DNA of 64,000 bases from Pterois miles (lineage: Eukaryota > Chordata > Actinopteri > Perciformes > Scorpaenidae): NCBI GenBank assembly GCA_947000775.1, contig CAMQGK010000166.1:38501-102500 (forward strand). The letters run 5' to 3'. Shown here one piece after another: positions 51,051 to 64,000 of the stretch. How positions within the stretch are numbered: position 1 is the first letter of the stretch; every line of letters starts with the position of its first letter. A program made the translations under genes and the position numbers. Under the pieces are notes generated by a model. The model was not told the origin of the DNA. It searched no databases and saw nothing but the letters and a program-made list of their open reading frames with translations.

Positions 51051-52909
51051 TGACAATCTTGACTCCACCCTCCTCACGTCTTCAGCAGGAATCCATTTCC
51101 AACTGTGCACTTCCAACCAACCAACAATGACATCTGGACTCACACACCAGGAAGGGACCCCACTCAACAAAACACCCCAAACCTAAACACATTGCTAAAT
51201 ATCTACACCCCTTACACGCCTTCCAATCCTGCCTCAAACACCCTACATTAAAACTTCACCTCCACCTCTCACACGGCACCCTAATGCCTATCCTGCCAGA
51301 GATCATGCACATAACCATGACAACTGCACTGGCTTCAACACGGTGTACTCACACACCAGATAAGGAACCCCAAAAGCAACAAATCTCTATGACAATCTTG
51401 ACTCCACCCCCCTCACGTCTTCAGCAGGAATCCATTTCCAACTCTGCACTTCCAACCCTCACATGTCATTCTAATACCTTCACTGACAAAGATCATGCAC
51501 ATAGCCCGGACAAGTACACTGGATACTACAACGACTCACTCACACACCAGGATGGGAACCCCAAAACCAGCATATCTTAAAGACAACTTTGACTCCACCC
51601 CCCTCATGCCTTCAGCAGGAGCCAAATCCTAATCCTTTACCTCCACTCTTCACACACTTTACTCACACTCGCACACTCTACAAAACACCCCAAACCTAAA
51701 ACACCTTGCTAAATATCTACACCTCTTACACATCTTCCAATCCTACTCCAAACACCGGACTTTTAACTTCACTCACACGGCATCTGAATGCCTATCCTGC
51801 CAGGGACCATACACATAACCTGGTCAACTGCACTGGCTTCAACTCGGTGTACTCACACACCGGAAAAGGAACCCCAAAAGAAACACATCTCAATGACAGT
51901 CTTGACTCCACCCCACTCACGTCTTCATCAGGATTCCTTCACAGGTCTCCCACTATACGACCTACTCACACACCAGGAAAGACGAGAAGAAGAAGATCAA
52001 GAGGATCAACCTTTGTTGGTCCCACAGTGGGGAAGTTCAATTTACACTCTGTTTAAACTTATACATGGTACATGCACACAAACACACACACACATGCAGT
52101 AATGGAGAGGTGTCAGACTGAGACACCAAAAAAACAATTTCATAACAACTTTGACTCCAAACCCTCCACACGTCTGCAGCAGGAGTCTAATCCCAACAGC
52201 CTACTTATAACTCACGACCCACCACTCACACGCCTCTAGCGGAATCCAGATTCCTATCCTACCAGATATCTACCACACAGTCACGACAGCTATGCTGGAA
52301 GAACACCGGATACGCACACTGAACAACACACCCCATACCACAACATCTACTGGATACCTCCACCCCTCCCACGTCTGGAGCAGGATTCTAATCTCCACCC
52401 TGACAACCCTCACTACAAAACACCCACATGATTTTGCTGGGATCCCAACCCAAGCCCAAACAAATTGCGCCTCCACCCCTCACATGGCTTCTACGGGAAT
52501 TTCTATTCCACCCCTGACAGGGATCATGCACATAACCACAACCACATACTGGAAAGATGGACCTACCCTAACCCACACCAGACATACCACCCTTACTTTA
52601 CCTCCACCCCGTACACGTCTTCTACAGGATCCTCACCCCAACCCTGACGGGAATCACACACAAACGCAGCAACACTACTGAGCACCCACATACCTGCAAG
52701 GAAGTGAAAACATGGGAACCTGCCTCACACCACGCATAAAAGAACTACAACCATACTAGAGAACAGCACCCCAACCACACACAAAACTCAGAACCAGAAC
52801 ACCTCCCAAATCCTAAAACCCACTTCGACACACATCTTCTTACCACACTTATATCAGCACATTTTCTAACACAACCACACATTTATTCTTTTTCTGATTT
52901 TTTCTGACC

Positions 52910-53763
52910 TAAAAAACCCCCCAACCCCTAAACCTTAACCCCTAACCCTAACCTCCCCTGAACCTGTCCCCTAACCCTAACCTTCCCTCACCCTATCCCC
53001 TAATTCTAAACCTCCCCTAACCTGTCCCTTAACCCTAACCTTCCCTAATCCTATCCCCTAACCCTAACCCTGACCTTGACCCTAACCCTAACCAACCCCT
53101 AACCCTAACCCCAACCCCTACCCCTAACCCCAACCCCTAACCCTAACCTCCCCCTAACCCTAACCCCAACCCCTAACCCTAACCCTAACCTCCCCCTAAC
53201 CCTAACCCTAACCTCCCCCTAACCCTAACCCTAACCCCAACCCCTAACCCTAACCTCCCCCTACCCCTAACCCTAACCTCCCCCTACCCCTAACCCCAAC
53301 CCCTAACCCTAACCTCCCCCTACCCCTAACCCTAACCTCCCCCTACCCCTAACCCCAACCCCTAACCCTAACCCTAACCCGGACCCTAACTCCCCCCGAC
53401 CCTAACCCTAACCCTAACCCCTAACACTAAGCTCCCCCAACCCTGCCCCCTAACCCTAACCGCCCCTAAAACCTGCCCCCTAACCCTAATCTCCCCTACC
53501 CCTAAACCTCACCCCAACCCCTAACCCTAAACCTGACCCCACCCTAAACCCCTAACACTAAGCTCTCCTAAACCTGGCCCCTAACCCTAACCTCCCCTAA
53601 ACCTGCCCCCTAAACCCAACCTCTGCCCCTACACATCCCTAACCTACCCCAACCACTAACCCTAACCATCCCCTAACTCTAACTCTACCCCTAACCATAA
53701 CCTAACCCTAATCCTGTCCCTTAAAACCCCTAAACCCGCCCTCTAACCCTAACCTCCCCTGAT
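52910..53763. repeat. Interstitial telomere-like tract (R6)
   Basis: Same as R5. Confidence 0.95.
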
Positions 53764-54383
53764 CACCTCATCCACTATAATACATCCCTCCTGTCCCACC
53801 ACTCCTTGGTGCCAAAACACAACATATTCCACATAGGACCACAACTCATACACACATTACCCCCATACACACTACTATCGCCACTCTTACCCATACCCAC
53901 CCATTCCCCTTACCAAACTAACACTCTACCTACTTACAGCTCACACACTAGAAATACCACCCTTTTTAACTACTTCACACTTATCTCCTCTCTCCCACTC
54001 ACTATTTTAGGACAGACACTTTTTACATTTTACAGATCACTGGGATTTACGCCTCTCAGGACAACCCAGCCAGCACATAGGGACACAGACCCCTAGAAAC
54101 TAACCATACTCCCTCACACCACTCTCTTTTATACACACCACCTTCTAATCCCTCCTCCCACCTACCACACCCACTCTCCCCAGACCTCCTTTCCCCACCC
54201 CCTTTCCCCACACCATAACCACACCCCCACTCTACCCCTGTCCAATCCTCTCCCTCTAAATTTGCATACACACAACACACACACTACTGCACCCTTCCAA
54301 AGGGGGATAGCCACTACATACACTACCCCCTGACACTCACTACACAGTTTCACTTCTACTCTCCCTTTCTTTTCTTATATTAT

Positions 54384-55453
54384 TCTCCCAAGATCTGGGG
54401 TTGTGCGGTGTATGGAACACAGATCTTGCATTTTCAAGCAGACTCAGGGGTCGTGCGGTGTATGGGACACTGAGCTGCTCTCTCCACACAAAAAGAAGAC
54501 AGACTCTTCAGACCTGCTTAGGCTGACCCCTGATACCTCACGGTGACAACAAAAGGGTACATGCTGAACAGGTGGTAAGTATGCGGCCCCCCGTGTCCCG
54601 ACTCTAGGGCAGCACTGCGGGAGTGGTGGTTCAGGGTATCAGAACCTTAAACGTCACCCAGTCTTCTATGAGGAATAGCCTCACACACACCACAGCACAT
54701 ACCACACCACACACGTCTAAAAACTTTTCCTCCATCCCACAATCTGCTTAGGGATTGTGCCGTGGATGCACCGGGACCTAGACCTTATTTTTATCTTTTT
54801 TTCTTATTTTTCTCATTTCTCTTTATTTTTTTCTCATTTTTCTATCTTTCCATCCCACAGTCTGCTTAGGGATTGTGCCGTGGATGCACCGGGACCTAGG
54901 ACATTTTCTTTCAAAAACAATGTAATTATTTTCTTATTCGTTCCTTATTTATGTACTTTATCTTTCAAATCTTCTCAAAAATAACTCATTAGTGGCTAGA
55001 GTAGTGTAGCTTAGGAGAGACACACCCCGAAGACTGCGCATCTTCGGCGGGACCTCCTTGGGTGAGAGTGTCTTGTGATAAGCGGTCGAAACACTCTATG
55101 ATCCCAGGGCACACAACTGAGGATGTGTCTCCAGTGAGCAGGTACAGGGTCTAGGGTCAAATCGGACACAACCACACAGTTGTGTACGCATTTGGGATCT
55201 CGTGGGTTAACAAAAAGCCCCCGTATCCTAAAACACAGACAAGGGAAACATATCGGGACCACCTCTGGGTTTCCGCTTTTGGAGCTTCATGGACAGAAAT
55301 GTTCCTGTACTCTTAAAACCAGATTCTCATTTCCTTACCAATTTCCCGACAAAATTGTGAGTGGCCACCTACCAGTGCGGACTGAGGGTGGGGCTCACAA
55401 TGACCTTGTTCACCCTGCTCACTTACTTACAATAAATTCTAAAAAAACAAAAC
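54384..55453. other. Hairpin-rich island (R6)
   Basis: Helices are intact. The T-rich tract is reshuffled (CTTTATTTTTTTCTC), but the CCACAG acceptor is kept. Confidence 0.4.
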
Positions 55454-55543
55454 AACTTCTATAACTAATGAATAAATCAGAAACCAACATTTGAAAATAA
55501 AAATCTAACCACACCTAGGAATAGATGAACACCTCTCCCTACC

Positions 55544-56079
55544 ACCCTGTAACGACTCTTCTACACTACCTCCACACCATTACCTACAACAATCAAACAC
55601 ATTTACATTTGACTACACAGTACCCATACATACTACCTACTGTCTCAATGGCTTATCCAATACAGACAGTTATGACAACACACTGCAATTTTAACCAGAT
55701 ACATTTTTACACCCATACATACTTTATCCGGTTGGATTGGCTTATCCACCAACATAGACAAGATACATTTAACCTTGTCACCAGAATTTCCTCACATACC
55801 ACCACTTACACATATTCTTTACACACACTACTAACACTCACAACTCTCCCCCACCCCTTCCTACCACCCTGTAACGACTCTTCTACACTACCTCCACACC
55901 ATTACCTACAACAATCACACACATTTACATTTGACTACACAGCATCCATACATAATACCTACTGTCTCAATGGCTTATCCAATACAGACAGTTATGGAAA
56001 CACACTGCAATCTTGACCAGACACATTTTACATTTTTTATACTGTTGGTTTGCCTTATCCACCGACACAGATAGGATAC
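55544..56079. repeat. 322/331-bp repeat, one copy fewer (R6)
   Basis: Same as R5. Confidence 0.92.
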
Positions 56080-56897
56080 ATTAAACACTACCACAATTTA
56101 CACATAATTTATCCCGCACACTACAAACACTATTTACATTCCACACACCCATACACCCTTCCCACTCACCATCACGGACAGTGAAAACTGACCACTCTCA
56201 CACTTCATAACCTAACTACTCTATATCACCACATAATCAAACACACACATTTTCTACCATACCACAGTGAACACTCGGAAATACCCTTACGGGTCTTCCG
56301 CTGTTGGGGTCTCGTGGACAGACATGTCCCTGTACCCTTAAATACAGACCTTTCACACCTGACGGTATGGATGGCTTACCCACCAATACAGACAGGATTA
56401 CTTGACCACTGTGTCCCACTACACTATATACCTGACAGACTCACACATCCACCCATACAAACTCCCTACTGATTTATACACTTCATCACCAACACAGATA
56501 CAGCTAATATAATCACCAAACTCCTAACCCACTCATACATCATTTATCATACATAACCTAGCCACTCCATATTACCACATAACCAACTCTACCCACTATT
56601 TTTTTCCCCCCCACCACCACCACCACCACCATTACCTACAACAATCAAGCACATTTACATCTGAACACACCTTACATTCCATGCACCCATACACACTTTC
56701 TTCTGTTGGAATGGCTTATCCACCAATACAGACATGTAAGGATACCCACTGTGCTCTTTACATAACACATTTTTCATTCCATACACACATACATACTTCC
56801 CACTATTTGGACGGCTTATCCACCAATATAGACAAGGAGTGGACCCCACTGTGATCCTGACTCAACACACTTTTTATCCCATACACACTCACTACTA

Positions 56898-57062
56898 TAC
56901 CCTGCCCTAACCCTAACCACAACCATAACCCACTCACAGATACCCCAAACCCTAACCCTCACCCTAACACTTACCCTTACCCCAACACCAACCACCCACC
57001 CACCCTTACCCTAACAACTAATCCTTACCCTAACCTAACCCGTACCGGCCTAACCCTAAAAT
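56898..57062. repeat. Short telomere-like tract (R6)
   Basis: Same as R5. Confidence 0.85.
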
Positions 57063-57134
57063 CCCTAAATCAATACATGACTAGAAATTAAGATAAACTC
57101 ACATAGCCCTCCTCTCCTCCTCTCCTCCCCACCT

Positions 57135-57135
<1 letters not shown>

Positions 57136-57172
<37 letters not shown>
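57136..57172. repeat. Expanded A37 run
   Basis: Same site as the A56 run at 39808. Both expanded ends also share CCACCCTTAAAAC downstream, where other units read CCACTCTTAAAAC. Confidence 0.9.
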
Positions 57173-57173
<1 letters not shown>

Positions 57174-57657
57174 ACCTAAACACCAGCCTACTGCGATGGA
57201 GGAATCCGAATCCCAACTCCAGGAAATCCCCTCCTAACACCACGTCTCAACTCCAGGACACTTCTTCCAAACAACGGACAAAGACGCGCACTACATAAAA
57301 AGGAATCTCCACCCTTAAAACACATTATCTACGTAACCTTCCATGACACATACAATACAAAAACAAAACTGCACACCACAAACCCCCCCCCCCCCCCCCC
57401 CCCCCCCCCCTCTCCCTCATCCTTCTTTACCTCCTCTACTCTCCTCTTCCTGGCCTAGCACCTAATGGGGGGTGACCAGGGGACTGACATGCGCCGGCCA
57501 GTGCCTTGCCTTTTTCTCTCACCAACACCTCACCGCTATGCGGTCAGGGAGAGAATCTGAGTCCAACAAACTAACCCTAACCTATGCCAGAGCCTCGGAC
57601 AAGCTCCGGTCATGCAACCCAGGCATGGTGCTAGACCCAGCTTCCTCTTTTTTCACA

Positions 57658-58220
57658 CACAAACACATACACCTCCTCCGACCGCCCTCTAACCACAAGG
57701 CGCTCTCCAGAACACTATACTACATTCTTTCAGTTTTGTCATGCACAAGCAACTGTAATGCATCACAAACACTCACACATCCCCACATACACATGACACA
57801 CAAACACATAGCCTTCTCCGACCGCCTCATAACTACAGGGCGCTCTCCAGAACACTGTACTACATTTTGTACAGTTTTGTCATGCACAGCAACTGTAGTG
57901 CATCTCTTACACACACTTACACATTCCCACATACACCGGACACAAACACATAGCCTCCTCCGACCGCCCCATAACTACAGGGCGCTCTCCAGAATACTGT
58001 AATACATTCGTACAGTTTAGTCATGCACAGCAACTGCAGTGCATCTCTCACACACAATTACACATTCCCACATACACCAGTCACATACACATAGTCTCCT
58101 CCGACAGCCCCATAACTACAGGGCGCTCTCCAGAACATTATACTACATTCTTACAGGTTTATCATGCACAGCAACTGTAGTGCATCACAAACACGCACAC
58201 ATTCCCACATACTTAACTAA
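57658..58220. repeat. 141-bp repeat, four copies (R7)
   Basis: As R5/R6, plus ATACACCTCC for ATACATCTCC in the first copy. Confidence 0.9.
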
Positions 58221-59273
58221 TACTACTCACACGCATCAAAAGGGACGCTAATGTTACCCTGTCCCCCCACTACCCAAACACCCTACATATAACACATACA
58301 ACACACAAATATACACACACACCTTCTCTTCCTCTTCCTTTCCCCAAATCCATTCCCCCACCCCATACTTAGCTACAGCTTTCACTCACATACATTACCA
58401 GCTAAACAAATGGAGGACAACGCGAAGCAAATATTCTTCAAAACCAAAACAAGAACAACGCAATACAACACAACGTACAATACGGATCCAGAACTATGCG
58501 ACGGAAGATATATCCCTTAATCTACTGAATTACAGTCCCGACAGTGTAACTACTGGACTACAGCCCACACACTTCTACACAAAAATTAAACGGAGCTTCT
58601 TCGGAACTACAACTTACACCAAGAGGCAACCTACCACGACGCCATTAATTCTTCAAACTCACCTCTACATTAAACATGGACTGGAATGAAGTACCTACTC
58701 CAAGCCCTATTGACACACAGTCCACACACCTTTCTCACACTCATCAAAACACCCCAAACCTAAACACCTGGCTACACCCCTTACACGTCTTCCAAGCCTA
58801 CTTCAAACAACCCACTTTGAAATTCACCCCACTGTGAAATTCACTTCCACCCCTCAATGGCATCCTAATGCCAAATCCTGCCAGAGATCATGCACATAAC
58901 AATGACAACTGCACTGGCTTCAACATGGGGTAATCACACACCAGAAAAGGAACAGGAGACTTACAAACTTAACCTCCACCCCTCACATGTCATCCTGATA
59001 CCTTACCTAACAGTGATCATACACATAGCCAGGACAAGTACACTGGATACTACAACGTTTCACACACACCAGGATGGGAACCTCTAAGCCAACAAATCTT
59101 AAACACACACAAATCTTAAACACCTTGCTAAATATCTACACCCCTTACACGCCTTCCAATCCTGCCTCAAACACCCTACATTAAAATTTCACCCCCACCT
59201 CTCACACGGCACCCTAATGCCTATCCTGCCAGAGATCATGCACATAACCATGACAACGGCACTGGCTTCAACA

Positions 59274-59714
59274 CGGGGTACTCACACACCAGATAAGGAA
59301 CCCCAAAAGCAACACATCTCTACGGGGTACTCACACACCAGATAAGGAACCCCAAAAGCAACACATCTCTACGGGGTACTCACACACCAGATAAGGAACC
59401 CCAAAAGCAACACATCTCTACGGGGTACTCACACACCAGATAAGGAACCCCAAAAGCAACACATCTCTACGGGGTACTCACACACCAGATAAGGAACCCC
59501 AAAAGCAGCACATCTCTACGGGGTACTCACACACCAGATAAGGAACCCCAAAAGCAACACATCTCTACGGGGTACTCACACACCAGATAAGGAACCCCAA
59601 AACCAACACATCTCTACGGGGTACTCACACACCAGATAAGGAACCCCAAAAGCAACACATCTCTACGGGGTACTCACACACCAGATAAGGAACCCCAAAA
59701 GCAACAAATCTCTA
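59274..59714. repeat. 49-bp minisatellite, nine copies (R7)
   Basis: Same nine copies and variants as R5/R6. Confidence 0.95.
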
Positions 59715-61574
59715 TGACAATCTTGACTCCACCCTCCTCACGTCTTCAGCAGGAATCCATTTCCAACTCTGCACTTCCAACCAACCAACAATGACATCTG
59801 GACTCACACACCAGGAAGGGACCCCACTCAACAAAACACCCCAAACCTAAACACATTGCTAAATATCTACACCCCTTACACGCCTTCCAATCCTGCCTCA
59901 AACACCCTACATTAAAACTTCACCTCCACCTCTCACACGGCACCCTAATACCTATCCTGCCAGAGATCATGCACATAACCATGACAACTGCACTGGCTTC
60001 AACACGGTGTACTCACACACCAGATAAGGAACCCCAAAAGCAACAAATCTCTATGACAATCTTGACTCCACCCCCCTCACGTCTTCAGCAGGAATCCATT
60101 TCCAACTCTGCACTTCCAACCCTCACATGTCATTCTAATACCTTCACTGACAAAGATCATGCACATAGCCCGGACAAGTACACTGGATACTACAACGACT
60201 CACTCACACACCAGGATGGGAACCCCAAAACCAGCATATCTTAAAGACAACTTTGACTCCACCCCCCTCATGCCTTCAGCAGGAGCCAAATCCTAATCCT
60301 TTACCTCCACTCTTCACACACTTTACTCACACTCGCACACTCTACAAAACACCCCAAACCTAAAACACCTTGCTAAATATCTACACCTCTTACACATCTT
60401 CCAATCCTACTCCAAACACCGGACTTTTAACTTCACTCACACGGCATCTGAATGCCTATCCTGCCAGGGACCATACACATAACCTGTTCAACTGCACTGG
60501 CTTCAACTCGGTGTACTCACACACCGGAAAAGGAACCCCAAAAGAAACACATCTCAATGACAGTCTTGACTCCACCCCACTCACGTCTTCATCAGGATTC
60601 CTTCACAGGTCTCCCACTATACGACCTACTCACACACCAGGAAAGACGAGAAGAAGAAAATCAAGAGGATCAACCTTTGTTGGTCCCACAGTGGGGAAGT
60701 TCAATTTGCACTCTGTTTAAACTTATACATGGTGCATGCACACAAACACACACACACATGCAGTAATGGAGAGGTGTCAGACTGAGACACCCAAAAAAAC
60801 AATTTCATAACAACTTTGACTCCAAACCCTCCACACGTCTGCAGCAGGAGTCTAATCCCAACAGCCTACTTATAACTCACGACCCACCACTCACACGCCT
60901 CCAGCGGAATCCATATTCCTATCCTACCAGATATCTACCACACAGTCACGACAGCTATGCTGGAAGAACACCGGATACGCACACTGAACAACACACCCCA
61001 TACCACAACATCTACTTGATACCTCCACCCCTCCCACGTCTGGAGCAGGATTCTAATCTCCACCCTGACAACCCTCACTACAAAACACCCACATGATTTT
61101 GCTGGGATCCCAACCCAAGCCCAAACAAATTGCGCCTCCACCCCTCACATGGCTTCTACGGGAATTTCTATTCCACCCCTGACAGGGATCATGCACATAA
61201 CCACAACCACATACTGGAAAGATGGACCTACCCTAACCCACACCAGACATACCACCCTTACTTTACCTCCACCCCGTACACGTCTTCTACAGGATCCTCA
61301 CCCCAACCCTGACGGGAATCACACACAAACGCAGCAACACTACTGAGCACCCACATACCTGCAAGGAAGTGAAAACATGGGAACCTGCCTCACACCACGC
61401 ATAAAAGAACTACAACCATACTAGAGAACAGCACCCCAACCACACACAAAACTCAGAACCAGAACACCTCCCAAATCCTAAAACCCACTTCAACACACAT
61501 CTTCTTACCACACTTATATCAGCACATTTTCTAACACAACCACACATTTATTCTTTTTCTGATTTTTTCTGACC

Positions 61575-62400
61575 TAAAAAACCCCCCAACCCCTAAACCT
61601 TAACCCCTAACCCTAACCTCCCCTGAACCTGTCCCCTAACCCTAACCTTCCCTCACCCTATCCCCTAATTCTAAACCTCCCCTAACCTGTCCCTTAACCC
61701 TAACCTTCCCTAATCCTATCCCCTAACCCTAACCCCTGACCCTAACCCTAACCAACCCCTAACCCTAACCCCAACCCCTACCCCTAACCCCAACCCCTAA
61801 CCCTAACCTCCCCCTAACCCTAACCCCAACCCCTAACCCTAACCCTAACCTCCCCCTAACCCTAACCCTAACCCCAACCCCTAACCCTAACCTCCCCCTA
61901 CCCCTAACCCTAACCTCCCCCTACCCCTAACCCCAACCCCTAACCCTAACCTCCCCCTACCCCTAACCCTAACCTCCCCCTACCCCTAACCCCAACCCCT
62001 AACCCTAACCATAACCCGGACCCTAACTCCCCCCGACCCTAACCCTAACCCTAACCCCTAACACTAAGCTCTCCCAACCCTGCCCCCTAACCCTAACCGC
62101 CCCTAAAACCTGCCCCCTAACCCTAATCTCCCCTACCCCTAAACCTCACCCCAACCCCTAACCCTAAACCTGACCCCACCCTAAACCCCTAACACTAAGC
62201 TCTCCTAAACCTGGCCCCTAACCCTAACCTCCCCTAAACCTGCCCCCTAAACCCAACCTCTGCCCCTACACATCCCTAACCTACCCCAACCACTAACCCT
62301 AACCATCCCCTAACTCTAACTCTACCCCTAACCATAACCTAACCCTAATCCTGTCCCTTAAAACCCCTAAACCCGCCCTCTAACCCTAACTTCCCCTGAT
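61575..62400. repeat. Interstitial telomere-like tract, shortened (R7)
   Basis: It is about 28 bp shorter than the others. One CCTCCCCCTAACCCTAACCC segment is missing, the GACCTTGACC interruption is replaced by CCCCTGACCC, and ACCATAACCCGG replaces ACCCTAACCCGG. Confidence 0.95.
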
Positions 62401-63020
62401 CACCTCATCCACTATAATACATCCCTCCTGTCCCACCACTCCTTGGTGCCAAAACACAACATATTCCACATAGGACCACAACTCATACACACATTACCCC
62501 CATACACACTACTATCGCCACTCTTACCCATACCCACCCATTCCCCTTACCAAACTAACACTCTACCTACTTACAGCTCACACACTAGAAATACCACCCT
62601 TTTTAACTACTTCACACTTATCTCCTCTCTCCCACTCACTATTTTAGGACAGACACTTTTTACATTTTACAGATCACTGGGATTTACGCCTCTCAGGACA
62701 ACCCAGCCAGCACATAGGGGCACAGACCCCTAGAAACTAACCATACTCCCTCACACCACTTTCTTTTATACACACCACCTTCTAATCCCTCCTCCCACCT
62801 ACCACACCCACTCTCCCCAGACCTCCTTTCCCCACCCCCTTTCCCCACACCATAACCACACCCCCACTCTACCCCTGTCCAATCCTCTCCCTCTAAATTT
62901 ACATACACACAACACACACACTACTGCACCCTTCCAAAGGGGGATAGCCACTACATACACTACCCCCTGACACTCACTACACAGTTTCACTTCTACTCTC
63001 CCTTTCTTTTCTTATATTAT

Positions 63021-64000
63021 TCTCCCAAGATCTGGGGTTGTGCGGTGTATGGAACACAGATCTTGCATTTCCAAGCAGACTCAGGGGTCGTGCGGTGTAT
63101 GGGACACTGAGCTGCTCTCTCCACACAAAAAGAAGACAGACTCTTCAGACCTGCTTAGGCTGACCCCTGATACCTCACGGTGACAACAAAAGGGTACATG
63201 CTGAACAGGTGGTAAGTATGCGGCCCCCCGTGTCCCGACTCTAGGGCAGCACTGCGGGAGTGGTGGTTCAGGGTATCAGAACCTTAAACGTCACCCAGTC
63301 TTCTATGAGGAATAGCCTCACACACACCACAGCACATACCACACCACACACGTCTAAAAACTTTTCCTCCATCCCACAATCTGCTTAGGGATTGTGCCGT
63401 GGATGCACCGGGACCTAGACCTTATTTTTATCTTTTTTCTTATTTTTCTCATTTCTCATTTTTTTTTTCTCATTTTTCTATCTTCCCATCCCACAGTCTG
63501 CTTAGGGATTGTGCCGTGGATGCACCGGGACCTAGGACATTTTCTTTCAAAAACAATGTAATTATTTTCTTATTCGTTCCTTATTTATGTACTTTATCTT
63601 TCAAATCTTCTCAAAAATAACTCATTAGTGGCTAGAGTAGTGTAGCTTAGGAGAGACACACCCCGAAGACTGCGCATCTTCGGCGGGACCTCCTTGGGTG
63701 AGAGTGTCTTGTGATAAGCGGTCGAAACACTCTATGATCCCAGGGCACACAACTGAGGATGTGTCTCCAGTGAGCAGGTACAGGGTCTAGGGTCAAATCG
63801 GACACAACCACACAGTTGTGTACGCATTTGGGATCTCGTGGGTTAACAAAAAGCCCCCGTATCCTAAAACACAGACAAGGGAAACATATCGGGACCACCT
63901 CTGGGTTTCCGCTTTTGGAGCTTCATGGACAGAAATGTTCCTGTACTCTTAAAACCAGATTCTCATTTCCTTACCAATTTCCCGACAAAATTGTGAGTGG
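63021..64000. other. Hairpin-rich island (R7, cut by window end)
   Basis: The twin hairpins (63027-63115), donor and acceptor are intact. A T-to-C change lies between the hairpins (TTTCCAAGCAG) and leaves both stems untouched. The window ends before AATAAA. Confidence 0.4.

Larger units (their letters stand above)
48805..57471. repeat. Macrosatellite unit R6 (8667 bp)
   Basis: Nearly the same as R5. The 28-bp greater length is explained by the A37 run at 57136-57172 less small homopolymer changes. Diverged repeats fill 50034-52669. Confidence 0.95.
57472..64000. repeat. Macrosatellite unit R7 (cut by window end)
   Basis: R7 is the most diverged complete-quality copy. It has single-base deletions near 58585, 58596 and 58856, AATACC for AATGCC near 59948, CTACTTGATACC near 61014, and a shortened telomere-like tract. 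It keeps the R5/R6 traits (extra T, CCAAAACC in 49-bp copy 7). The window ends inside its island. Confidence 0.95.

Overview
The window is almost entirely one tandem array of a roughly 9-kb non-coding repeat (a macrosatellite), with a telomere-like tract of about 850 bp inside every unit. I see no protein-coding gene, rRNA, tRNA or CRISPR. Open frames are short (under 180 codons), mostly start at GTG or TTG, have low-complexity Thr/His/Pro/Ser-rich translations, and are broken or lengthened by 1-bp indels between otherwise near-identical units. The CCCTAA/TTAGGG-type degenerate repeats, the nested tandem repeats and the single strand bias suggest a eukaryotic subtelomere. The species cannot be named from the sequence; an animal with TTAGGG telomeres is plausible. 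CCCTAA lies on the + strand, so if the array is terminal the telomere should lie to the left.

Units are counted from the landmark GTGACCAGGGGACTGACATG: R1 253-9216, R2 9217-18186, R3 18187-27156, R4 27157-36083, a damaged and shortened unit called R4x 36084-40165, R5 40166-48804, R6 48805-57471, and R7 57472-64000 (cut by the window). Bases 1-252 are the tail of a preceding unit. Order inside a unit (R1 coordinates): head 253-438; four 141-bp repeats 439-1000; AC-rich DNA 1001-1480; old diverged repeats 1481-4115 containing nine 49-bp copies at 2057-2497; telomere-like tract 4356-5210; pyrimidine-rich DNA 5211-5830; a strand-balanced, hairpin-rich island 5831-6900; 322/331-bp repeats 6991-7857; diverged relatives of those to 8670; a second short telomere-like tract 8671-8835; and a tail with A7 and a poly-C tract.

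The island at 5831-6900 is the most interesting part. It holds two adjacent hairpins with an identical 13-nt loop and identical layout but different, compensated stems. It also holds long-range complementary segments, a strong GTAAGTAT donor followed 286 nt later by a polypyrimidine/CAG acceptor, and an AATAAA before an A-rich stretch. Together these make it a candidate structured, possibly spliced, non-coding transcription unit repeated in every unit. No expression can be shown from sequence.

Units fall into subfamilies {R1,R2}, {R3,R4} and {R4x,R5,R6,R7}, as expected from exchange between neighbours. The stretch 36084 to about 38230 looks like an unreliable assembly join: it has homopolymer runs of 25 G and 37 C, and a copy of the island that differs from the others almost only by lost C and A bases. 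Around 5 kb of unit sequence is missing there.
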